Part shown: one piece after another, positions 34,964 through 45,760 of the stretch | Numbering within the stretch: the first letter of the stretch is position 1 | Layout: each line of letters starts with the position of its first letter | Assembly: GCA_036971715.1 (NCBI GenBank) | Contig: JAVHJL010000010.1 | Location: forward strand, 310,001-374,000 | From: Arthrobotrys musiformis | Lineage: Eukaryota; Ascomycota; Orbiliomycetes; Orbiliales; Orbiliaceae | Reading direction: 5' to 3' | DNA: 64,000 bases | Position numbers and translations under genes: made by a program | The notes under the pieces: model-generated | The model's input: only the letters and a program-made list of their open reading frames with translations | Databases searched by the model: none | Told to the model about the DNA's origin: nothing

Positions 34964-36612
34964 ACACGATAAGCGTCTAACTTTTCATTTGTTCGTTTTT
35001 CTTGTTCTATAGGTTCTTCTCATAGGTTGTTTTCCCCTTGCTTCTCAGGTTTTAGTTTTTGCTCTGGTTCTTGCTTTTGCGAGTCGGTGTTCCGGGTTGT
35101 GTTTCTTGGGTTTTTTGGGTGGAGTGAAGTCAGGATTGATACGATAACGATTTGATACCCTGAAAGCTCCCTTGTGTCTCTCTTTCTGGTTTCCTTATCT
35201 CTGATCTTTTACACGTTGACGCATCCTTTTCATTTTGTATAACATACCATGCCTTTAACAGGCCAAATGCCCCCCCTTCCATTCAACATAATTTTAGCTA
35301 ATAATCTACGATTTTAATATATTTGATGTATACGATTTCATTTTCCGTTTCCGTTTTATCTTTTGCTGTGTTTTTTTTAACAAAAACCTTTCTATCTGGA
35401 TCAGAAAGTTTCAACAAAATATGTCCTATACTAGCGGTTTCGTGGAATATCATCAGCCTGTTTTTGCTTGCGAAACTTGGAGTTATGATTTCTTCGTTGA
35501 TACTGTCTTTTGTTTCTATTCTGCTTAAAATTGATTCGATATTTTGGTATTCTTAATGTCTTATCATAGGAAGTAAATCAATAAATAATACAAAAAAAAG
35601 TTGACATTGTGATATATTGAATCCAGATCCCGTGGACATCCGTGAACAAGACCAATCCCGTAGCCATGTTGTAATCAGTTCGACTTAATTAACCACGTTG
35701 AGATCCGCCGGATCTTCAGATCAGACACAGTAGCATGTGGTTTACGAGACAACTTCAGGTCCTACATCTACGAAATCAACGTGGTACACGTTACTAAAGG
35801 TCCATGCATGTATCATCTCATTCTAGCGCACGCGGACGTGGATGGTATGCAAGAAGCATGCACTATCAACGATTCATCCGATCTAAACACCAATCTCGAA
35901 GATCAAAACGGGAACACCCTCCCTTCGTGATATCATAAGCTTGGTCTAGACTAAAATATAAATAGTAGTAGTTAAAAAAAAGGAAGGAAAAAAAGGAAAC
36001 CACACGATAGAAGGAAGGTTCATGTTATCATAAAATAGGATTTTTCCCTTTTTTTTTTCACGTTCCGTCGATTCTCCACGCCTTTGCCTTTTCAATCTTA
36101 AAATCCCGAAGAAAAAGGGTGAGAGAGAAACCAAAGAAACAAAAAGTTGGCGAGATGGGGTTGGTCGGAAGAACCCAGCGGAGTCTACTAGCTATTCGAA
36201 TATCAAAAATAGGGAAAGAAGAAATGCACGACGGGAAGAAAAATCGCGAGAAAGCAGTGATGACCTCCTCTTTCCCATTTCCCTCCTTCGGTCGATGGAA
36301 GAAAAAAAAAAGAATATTATGTTATTTTTTTCTATGCCCCCCCAATCCTTTCCCTTCCGTGCGGAAGAAGATAACAATAAAATAAAAAGGGAAAAACAGG
36401 AAGCACGGGGTAGTTTCTCTAGATTCCATATTCTTCAAGCGTTTTGACATTTGTGGGGGTTTGAATCCTCTTATTCCTTCTCTTTCTTTTTCATTCTTCT
36501 AGTATCTTTTCATTTCAAAAAAAGGAGAGCCAAGGAGAACAGGGAGGCGAAAAAAGGCGGATAGAAGGTTCGAGGATGCACCGCCTATCTCGCGTAAGGG
36601 AGGCGAAGATGT
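34964..36612. other. Convergent 3' region between arrestin and Ran genes
   Basis: 1.65 kb of T-rich then A/G-rich sequence. It should hold two 3' untranslated regions. No gene or RNA recognised. Confidence 0.6.
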
Positions 36613-37841
36613 TTACAAATCGCTGGGGAATATTGTTAGTTATATAGATATAAGTTAGGAGCGAAACTGGGCGCCTTACGTATCATCTTCGTCTGGGAGA
36701 GGAGCAGCCTCGGCCTCCTTCAATTCCTGGTTCATTGCGGCAAGTTGCTCTTGGCCAATGACGACCTCTGGGGCGGCAAGGGCGATTTCAGCGACGACTG
36801 TTCCATTTGTTAGTGAATCTGTGCAGTATATTTTGGTTGGATTGTGGAAGCCGTACACTCAAGGTTGGATTCACCAGAGAGTTTTCTGGCGAGCCACAAG
36901 AATGGCTTCTCGAAGTTGTAGTTAGACTTGGCGGAGATATCGTAGTACTATCCCGATATGTTAGATGTTTGGCCACCCGTTTTTAGATAGAGATATGCAA
37001 TATACTTGGAGGTTCTTCTTCCTGTGGAAGGTAATGGTCTTCGCCTTGACCTTTCTCTCCTTTACATCGACCTTGTTACCGCAGAGCACGATTGGGATGT
37101 TCTCGCAGACGCGAACAAGGTCACCTGAACGAGTGATATTACTTTAGTTTCTTCTTCTTCCTTCGGGATTTGACACGCTAGATAGTGAAGAAAGAATACG
37201 TACGATGCCAATTCGGGACGTTCTTGTAGGTAATTCTGGAGGTAACATCGAACATGATGATACCGCACTGGCCGTTGATATAGTATCCATCACGGAGACC
37301 ACCGAACTTCTCCTGACCAGCAGTATCCCAGACATCGAACTGGATCTGGCCGAAATTTGTGCTGAAGCCTGTTGTTGTTTTTCGGAGGTTAGAATAGGGA
37401 CCTTGTCACATCGGTGGGGCACCGTATGCCGAAGAGCGACTGGAGGGGTAAAAGATGGGTGGTGTATGTGTTGGTTTGTCAACCCAAAAAGCAGCGAGCA
37501 CCACCTCAACGAGCGAGAGACGAGAAAAAAAAATCTGACGTCGCGAGAGGAGCTGGCTGGTCTGACTCTTGCTAGCTGGGCATCCGGGCGACCGTGACAA
37601 GGGTCGAGTGGGTGCTCGAGCGGTAGTGAGAGGGGTCGAACAGACGGCAGGTGGTCGTGCTTTATTGTGAAGTCTGGTGTAGACGGACTGGGGGAAACTT
37701 GCCTAGAGGGTGAACTTCGACACCAAGGGTGGCGATGTATTTCTTCTCGAATTCACCAGTCAAGTGACGCTTGACGAAGGTGGTCTTGCCGGTACCACCG
37801 TCTCCGACGAGGACGAGCTTGAAGGTAGGTGTGGTGGCCAT
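36613..37841 (-). CDS. gsp1: Ran GTPase (Gsp1), nuclear transport
   Basis: Exons (minus): 37841-37703, 37368-37204, 37124-37006, 36947-36857, 36797-36680, 36622-36613; 213 residues. Ran drives nucleocytoplasmic transport by cycling between GTP in the nucleus and GDP in the cytoplasm. Motifs: P-loop GDGGTGKT, switch I with [15 protein letters not shown], switch [22 protein letters not shown], the [13 protein letters not shown] base-binding loop, and an acidic DEDDTDL tail. The tail is completed only by a 10-base last exon (GAT TTG TAA); without it the frame would stop at DEDDT. Intron 1 starts with GC, not GT (CTAG/GCAAGT), the only non-canonical donor found here. Exon 4 must end at GAGT/GTACGG to give NLEFVAEI. 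Near-invariant protein; identity is certain. Confidence 0.97.
37369..37702 (-). other. GC-AG intron 1 of the Ran gene
   Basis: 334 bases beginning GCAAGT after CTAG and ending CAACAG. The GC donor is flanked by an otherwise strong consensus (AG/GCAAGT), as usual for GC-AG introns. Joining G to GC TTC AGC restores the invariant HPLGFSTNFG. Confidence 0.88.
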
Positions 37842-38689
37842 TGTATTTGAGGATGTGTCTGTTGTAGTTGAAGGAGGAGGTTTAGAAAATGGGGCTGGAA
37901 GAAACTAGGAGTGAAGTGATGAGAGAGGGGGGTGTGAAGAGTATGGGAGATGGTTTTGGTTTGTTGATTTTGCTGGAGGAGAAGAAGTTTAAAAAATTTT
38001 GGAGGTTCGCTTTGGGAAGCTCGGGGAGGTCTCATCCTTGCCCCTGACGCAGTCGAGAGCAGCAGCATCTCGGGGAAAGAAGGATGGAGTAGGCACGCGA
38101 CGAGAGGGGCAGAACGTACATTTACGATGAGGAAATTATATTTTACTTGAAGCTGATGATGATTATGGAGATGTATAAAACTGAGAAAGATGGCTCGATG
38201 GCGTGTGGTGTTTGTAATTCTGCTTTGGAGGAGAGAAGATAAACAGAGAGCGAATTTTCCCATATAAAAACGGCCCCGGCGAAGGATCCAGACAGCCTCC
38301 GGGCCGCGGGTTGCTGACTAAGACGCTCCCTCGGCGTCATTTCTTCCTCATTGTATTATAATCATGATGCAGACTTCTGCGATCCTTATGGTATCCTGAT
38401 ACATCCTTGAAAGCGTATTATCTAATCGATCTGAGAGCTCTTCATAAACCTCCGCTATCGTTTTATATCATCCTGGAGGAAGTTCGTAGTTATCAATCCT
38501 GCCAGAGAAGGAAGAAACAAAGGCAAAAAAGCGAGAGATAAAGAAGAGAAGGAAGGCCAATGAATCAACGCCAGGATCAATGCTGAGTTAAGTAAGTAAA
38601 TAATTGGTCATACCATGCCAGGCCAGTCAACCTTTGAACAGGACGAGGGAGAAAAAAAGAGCATCGTTGGATTCAAACAAACGAGGCGA
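37842..38689. other. Intergenic: Ran promoter and nas2 3' flank
   Basis: 0.85 kb between two genes read on the minus strand. It should carry the Ran promoter and leader (pyrimidine-rich when read on the minus strand) and the nas2 3' end. No further gene seen. Confidence 0.55.
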
Positions 38690-39705
38690 TTATAACGGAA
38701 GCAAATGACATCCCAGCATCCCGCGACCGCCCCAATCTCTTCGAGGCGTCAACTGCAGCTCCAGATCCTGCTCTACATCACCAATTGCACGGCACACCAA
38801 AACCGAGATAGCTCGCTGAGTAATAAACATGAGTCGTCGTTGTCAGTTAAACAAAACACTCCCAACAAGCTTGCAGGCTGCATGCAGCTGGGGGAAGGAT
38901 GAGGGTCTCACATTTTCATTCTGTTGAACCTCGGCAGCGACTTTGGCCAGTTTTTCATGATTCAAAGCTCCCACCGACCCAAATCTCTTAACCTTGTCGC
39001 CCACTTTAACACCAGCCTGGTCTGCTGGTGACGACGGAGAAACCTGGTCTACAACTGCGAATACTGCTTCAATCACGGCTGTTGCCTGCGGTGCCGTTGC
39101 AGGTGGAGGAGCCGACGTCGAGGGTGAATCCACACTGGCGGAGATCCCAGTTTGCTCGGCATGATGGACATGAAGAGTCTTTTCAATCTCTGCCATCAAG
39201 GTCTTCATGTCGTTAACTAGCGGAATTATACGCGCTCTTGTGGTTCGGACTTTAATTAAACAGCGCCGACGGCATTCCAGTCAGCAATTCCTCGCCTGGA
39301 AAGCTAACGGTCAAGAGGGGGCTAACTTTGTGCGACATCGATGTCATCTCTGGGATATCCATCAAATGTTGTCAAAGGCGTTTGCATATTAACTCCATGC
39401 TAAGAAGAGTATATTAAAATCCCAGAAGGAAAGGGAAAAAAAATTATTAATTAGCTGTAACATTCCAGAGACCTGGCAGAATTGTTCTGCTATGAAAATG
39501 GAAAGAGAAGGAAGGGACACCCCCGTACAGTGTCTAGAACAGCGCTGAGAGAACTAATTTCTGCCTCAAGAGCGTCCTTTCTTTTCATGAGAGCCAGAAT
39601 GCGATCTCGCGACGAGGTGCCGTTTGAAGCAGAAGCAGGGGAGGTGTTTGCAGCCTGGCCGCCAACGGAAGGATTGTGGATATTCGCCTCCATCGGTCTG
39701 CCCAT
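38690..39705 (-). CDS. nas2: 26S proteasome assembly chaperone Nas2/p27 (PDZ protein)
   Basis: Exons (minus): 39705-39529, 39399-39327, 39249-38912, 38815-38690; 237 residues. Nas2 (human PSMD9) chaperones assembly of the proteasome base by holding the ATPase Rpt5. Supporting segments: N-terminal coiled coil RKDALEAEISSLSAVLD; the family signature HGVNMQTPLTTFDGYPRDDI followed by DVAQIRTTRARI; a PDZ domain in the C-terminal half (VSPSSPADQAGVKVGDKVKRFG); and the conserved end LTPRRDWGGRGMLGCHLLPL. The 73-base exon 2 is short. The start MGRPMEAN is chosen over the internal ATG at 39693 because fungal homologues commonly begin with a similar MGxPM segment (from memory). Confidence 0.93.
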
Positions 39706-41830
39706 GATATGTTATGCTATATTATGCTATGTTATGTTTCTTGGCGGTATGAATTTGAGTGAATATCTCTTTTTCGACTTCGAATTATCAGATATTGTAT
39801 CTCCAAAAGGTGAGGATTTGATGAAGCGGAGAGAGGTCGAAAGCGAGGGAGAGTTCGAAGAGAGGAGGAGGGAAGAGAGAGGAAGAGAGAGCTTACGAAT
39901 GAGAGTGGATGAATTCGTACAAGTGAATTGAGATTATGCCAACGTCGGCAACACGAAAAACGACAAACACCATCTCATTTTCCAACATCTTCGATTGAAA
40001 CAACTTGCTATCGATATCACGGCATCAATGTTCTTTACTTCGACGATAACCCGGACTAGACTGCTACTATACTAAGACAGGCGCTACGGAAGGGGAGAGA
40101 ATGAATTCTCGGAACAAATGCAATGGACAGTGCAGTGGCGTGCGTAGGTACTTATTTATTGATTTTGGCCGAGAGAAGGCCGGTTAGCCATACTAATCTA
40201 GTCCATTTCGGACAGGTTCGGTGGCATTGGCGACGTCATTTGGTGTCAGGAATGTGTTGCGAAAGGAAATTGACCAGTTAACAGCCACCTTGCAAGGCCT
40301 TTTACAGCTTGTGGTGGAACACTGCATTGTCGATTGCATGTATACTCTCACCCTAGCGCGTGTTTTGGTCATGGCGGAGGTACTATTCTTGTTGGGGGTG
40401 GTTTCATTTTCAATTCATCTTCAATCAATCGGTCCCAGAACAGCTAGTCTTTGGTCAGTCCCGTCTATTTGGGGGGATCCGGATTTTTCAAATGCAAGCG
40501 TTACAGACGCTAAGTCGGTCGATAGGTAAGTGCTCAAGCAGGCAACATGCTTATATTAATTACATCTATTGACTGACGTTGGCGGCCACGTTCTTTCGCT
40601 CCTGCGTTCAGAAAAAAAAATGCCTGCCTGGTGTTCTTCGAAAAGCAGACAGTCGACCCGATAAGAAAGACAAGTCTGATACTTATAATGCTTCTTACTC
40701 GTCGAATTTAATTGTTGACCTTTCTGAAGGAATGGAGTTCCCACCTCCATTCGCCGCCATCTTCATTTCCTTCGGTTTGCTTTGGGAGTTGATAAACATT
40801 AAAAGATCGATCGGTTCTTAGGGTTCTGGCTTGGTTGCATATTGCATATTGTGCGCTGGATGCTTGTATGTTTGGTTTGGATGCTTGGGTGCTGGATGCT
40901 GCAGGGTATGTAGAGTTTCCCCCCACACCCCCCTCTCTTCCATACCCTGTTCTCTTTTTTTTTTCGGTTTCTTCTATCTACTATGTTATATTTTTCGTCG
41001 GAAACAATGGATTCCCTCCGGGGTACTTTTGTCCACCCGTATATTTACCTCTTCAGTTATTTATATATATACCTGCTAACTTTTAACTAAAGAGGTTGTA
41101 TAGGAGCCATTGTAAGGCAGTCTGGATCTTTTTATATTCAGACCTCACACGCACAGGGGGAGCGCACTAGCCAGGCACTTGCATCAGAGTGGCTATTATA
41201 TGTGCATAGAACTATCGGGTGCATTATCTACGACAATTGCAACAGAGGAGAGCCTCAGTTGTGGCGCCTGTACATGTACGATTGCATGTTACCTGCAATT
41301 GGAAACTGGGCTCTTGGGTACATTACTAGGCTACGTGATAACTGATCTGATATGTGCATACTGCAGCTCAAACACCACAGATTCAGTCAGTTCCAGAAAA
41401 ACACTCGGATTCCCGAAACATTACCGCCACGAACGCATAGGGACTAAAAATTCCCATTCCTCTTTTTCTGTTCCTCTTCTTCCTCTTGCTCCCTTCCTCT
41501 CGTCCCCATATCTCCCCTCGAGAAGGGTCCATATCCCCACGCCATTTAATCACAATTGATGAAACACCCGCTTCGCCAATAACTCAGGTCAAACTTATTG
41601 TATAAAATACCTCTTTATTCATCATTCCACTCGATATTTCTTTTCATGTCGGCCCTGAATCGATATCGCTAGCTTCGAGTTGCAACTTTGTCGACTGCTG
41701 CCCCTCAGTCGACAAATTTCTTTTTTTGAGTATCCGTTTATACCGGGGGGTCTAGATACACATGGTCCTACATATATCACCGCCATCGCTGCCATTGTTG
41801 TCGTCGCCACCACCATCATCACCATCAACC
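39706..41830. other. Divergent intergenic region, nas2 / RhoGEF promoters
   Basis: 2.1 kb between diverging genes. Short frames only, no recognisable product. The last 350 bases before the RhoGEF start are pyrimidine-rich and probably the leader. Confidence 0.55.
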
Positions 41831-44800
41831 ATGGGGGAGTCTTCAGAACATTTGGTTTTAGACACCAGAGACAGTGTTCTCCAAAGCGACTGCGAGTCCA
41901 TGATGACGGCAATGGATCCGGTTACACCGGTTGACAGCGTTATGGCAGACCACACTGCTCCACAGATTCTTGTGTCACAGGACGGGGACCATTTCGTTGA
42001 TGCATCGGAATCCATACGGAGGCTTTCGTTTTCTACCGAAGATAGTGGCGATCTACAATTCAGCAGCCTCCCAACGCCTAAGTTCAATACACTCAGGTCT
42101 TGTTCCTCAGGCCGCGGGGGGAACGGACATGGGGTTATGCTCCGGTGGATGAAAAGTCTTCGTGGGAAATCGAAGCTCCCTCACATGCATTACGACATTT
42201 ACAAAAGCCAAGCGGCCAGGAATTCTGTCCATGGAAATCTCTCGATCGCGCCCTCCGCGATGACGAGCGCTACAAAACTCACCGGTTCAACAAATTTCTT
42301 GCAAAGAGTTGGTACTGCTACTGCATCTAGGATGTCATTATCATTTTACGGCAGTGTTGCAGGCTTCTCGGGGCGGGGTCCTGTAGACCAATTGGATCTA
42401 GACCTTAGGACAGAAGATTCCCTAGATGATACTCTGGATACTGCTACAATAGAACGGGCGCAACAAAGATGGAAGATCTTGGCCGAAATAGTTTCGTCCG
42501 AGGAGGAGTACATAATGGATTTAAAAACGATGATTTCGGTAAGGAGCCTGCGTAATTCTGGATTAACCTAAAATACCTATATACTAATTGGTGTCAAAGG
42601 CTTTCACTCCCCTGAAAGATGCCGTTGCCCCATCCACCGATGCACTAATCAAGCGGAGAATTGTCGATAATATGACAGATCTTCTAGAGCACCAAGAGAA
42701 TCTCTTATCAGAGCTGTTCACCAGGCTACCAGCATCTATCGCACTGCCAACTAAGCCTGTTTTTGTAAACAGTAGTACTTCTGAGGTTACAATGACGTCT
42801 TATGATAACCTGGCGGATCCATCACTCGTCAAATCTTTGGCGGACGTCTTCGAGTCTAGGGTAAGAGCCCCTGCCAATTCCTAGTATTTTAAGTACTATG
42901 AACTAATATTTTACAGATGGCATTCTTCTTTGCGCACATCGAGTATGGCGCAAACTTCGAGGCTCTACAGGAGCTCATCAATAATAATCCTTCCTCTCCA
43001 TTTCGGTCGAAAACTTGGGAGTCCGGATATGAAATGTTGGCCAACGCAGTTTCCGCAGAATACAACAAGGGCAATTATCCTGGGAAGAAAGCAGCGACTC
43101 TCTCAGATCTCATCATTAAGGTACGGATTTTACGTTTATTTGTGGGTGGATTTATCATATTAACTTTAGATAGCCAATTCATCATATTTGTCGATACCCG
43201 CTGCTCCTAAACCGACTTCTGGAGGTCACTCCGACCATAGACGCTCCCGAAGCCAATGAATCTCTTCAAAGAATTATCAAAGCGATTAGGGACATAGGAG
43301 GCGAGCTCAACGGTGTTCAGTGTAATACGTCTGGTGCTAGAGATCAACTAGAAAAAACATGGCTTTTGCGTGAGATGATAAGTCTGCCTAAGGTACGTTC
43401 AAAATCCATCTTGATCTTTTTGAGGACTTTTTGACTAAGTACTATGACGAGTAGGAGATCGACTGCCTTACGAATCGCGTCACGGTCGACCGCCGAAAAA
43501 GCGTACTACGACACCTTGGACAAGTTCTTCTGTGTGGGGTTCTGCAAGTTGCATATTCTACGAGTGATGGACCAACTGCTAGATATACTATCGGCTCACT
43601 ATATAGGACGCATCTTTTGCTAGCTCGGCCAACTGTTGACCCTGCGACACAGAAAGCAGTCTGTTCGACATTGTTTATGGTTCCACTCGCAGCGTTAAAA
43701 TCGGACGATATTCAAGGTAACCTTTAATCTGAATCGCTAGTTTGAGTGGGGACTAATTACTTATAGATCGATCTCTGCCGGACGCCGAATTCTCTTGGAA
43801 GATAAACTTCAGGAAATTGAATCGGCTGTACAGAATCCGCATATCTGCAAAGACAGCAGAGGATGCTGAAGTCTGGCGGTCTAGTTTATCGAATTGTATC
43901 GACAGAATCACAACCGGTGGCAATTCTTCCGCAAATCATTTCAGTTATCTGCCGATTGACATCCGCGCCAGAGAAAACGACGACAAGCCGTCGGTCATAG
44001 ATCTCAAAGGGCAATTCTCACAAGCTAAAGGCCAGGCGGGTATCCCACGTTCGAAATCTCAGCCACTCGGTGTGTTTTCTTTGGGACAGAGGGAAGATGT
44101 TGAATATATACGCCCTGTAGCAAAGCCGGTTTACAACAAATCTTTGGAGAAGATTTTACGAAAGAATACAGACCTGGAGAAACTTTTAACCGACAAAAGG
44201 GAGGAGGCTGTTTCCAGACTGTGGCCAGAACAACGTAATACCCTCGAAAACCTATACTCACATGTTATCTCAACCGATATACTGTCAGGGCCTGTCTCCA
44301 AAAAGGATCCTCCACGACGTCTGAATACTTTGTCGGCAAGGTCTATGTCAGCAGGATACGTTGAAGAGAAGGGCTTGATGAGGAAATTGTCCTTTACGAG
44401 CATTTGGCAGTCAAGGAAAAGAAGCTACACACCCGCCAACTTTGAGGCTTCGGGCCAAAAGGGGCGCCCCTCGAGGCTCATCATTCCTAAGCGCTCTGGA
44501 AGCCTAAGACCGAAGAGGAGCAAGTCAGATCACTCTGGAGGACCTCAAGCGTTCGGTAGGCACTTCGGGCGATCCGGTTCGCATAATACGGTTTCGCGAA
44601 TTCGAGAGGAAGACGACAAGGAGAATTGGATTTTTCAGACCAAGCCGCCAAATCGCCGACGAAGCTTGCTACAACGTCTTTCCCCTGAGAGGTATAGTAC
44701 TCACTCGACAAGCTCTACAGAGCCTTCGACACCAGGCTCCACCGCTCCGGTTTCACCCGTTACTCACACCTCCTCTTTTTCCGACAAGATGACCTTTGGG

Positions 44801-44902
44801 GCCGACTTTGGGATTTCTAGCCATTCGTTATCTACGATGCATGGTCGTATTAAGAAATCTCTCCGTGGAAAAACAACTCTGAAGAAACTTTTTTCTAGTT
44901 GA
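41831..44902 (+). CDS. Rho guanine-nucleotide exchange factor (DH domain, PH-like region)
   Basis: Exons 41831-42538, 42600-42860, 42917-43120, 43174-43392, 43455-43716, 43767-44902; 929 residues. The DH domain (~212-450) starts with RAQQRWKILAEIVSSEEEYI and includes the conserved helix PIHHICRYPLLLNRLLEVTP encoded across the exon 3/4 boundary. It is followed by a PH-like part (~465-600) ending with KTAEDAEVWRSSLSNCID, then a basic Ser-rich tail. Such proteins activate Rho/Cdc42 GTPases in polarity and wall integrity; which GTPase is not decidable. The middle introns are short (50-62 bases) and mostly phase 0. The start at 41831 has a good CAACCATGG context; an in-frame ATG at 41762 is an alternative adding a 23-residue Ser/Pro leader. 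Confidence 0.9.
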
Positions 44903-45760
44903 AGCCTGCACTTCCTCTCGTGATCTAGATATCATAGTATCTTGTTTGGTTCGACTTTGCGAAGCTTCCATTTTTCTTATTCCTCTCTTTTTCTTTTACT
45001 CTTTTTCTTCTCTTTTCCCCTCTTCTTTCGTTGGACATCAGATTACTTTTTTGCGGAAAAAGCATACCTATCAGTTTCCTTTCGCTGTTGTCGTTCCTCT
45101 TCTAGCCCGCCATCGTTACTTTGGGGCTTTTCTTCTTAACGATTGATGCTGGACTTCTTCTTGTTCAATCAGTTCACAAAAGCGGGCGCTTTTTTCCTTT
45201 GTTATATATTGGCATTCTTGTCTGGGAACAGTGAAAATGGCTTTCTTTTTCTTTACTCTCTTGGTTGTATGACATGCATGGTTTATTGATTGGAGGAGGC
45301 TAATGAAAATAGTACCCTTGTTTTTTACCCTTTGATTATTTCTCTTTTCTAATTTTTGCATCTGCTCTTTCTTTTTGGATACCTACTTGCTCACTTGGGT
45401 CTTGATGTTGTTCGTACGATTCATATCATGTTTGGATGAGAGTTAATGTTGCTGGGAAGGCCTGCACCAATGCGAAGTGTAAGATACGACAGAGATGGCA
45501 TTCACAAAATCTGGACTTGGTTCTGTTATATTGGCTGATTGGATCTCCTGGCTAGCATATTATATATATTTGATAGCAGAGTCTTGTAAAATAACGAACG
45601 CGAAAAGCATTCTATATACGCCTAATTTTATATGCACGAGAGAGAGGCTGATGGGTGTTTAAGAAGTAACGTATTCAAATGTTGAGCACGGGTTTTGGTA
45701 CGAGACCAAATGGGCACATGAGAATTTATTATTCTGCGATTCTCGCAGCGAACTAAATAT
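44903..45760. other. Convergent 3' region between RhoGEF and mrd1
   Basis: 0.86 kb, strongly T-rich on the left. Two 3' untranslated regions expected; nothing else seen. Confidence 0.6.

Noticed and set aside
37760..38263. 167-codon minus-strand frame overlapping the Ran start
   Set aside because: Its coding-like part is an out-of-frame reading of Ran exon 1 and its pyrimidine-rich leader.
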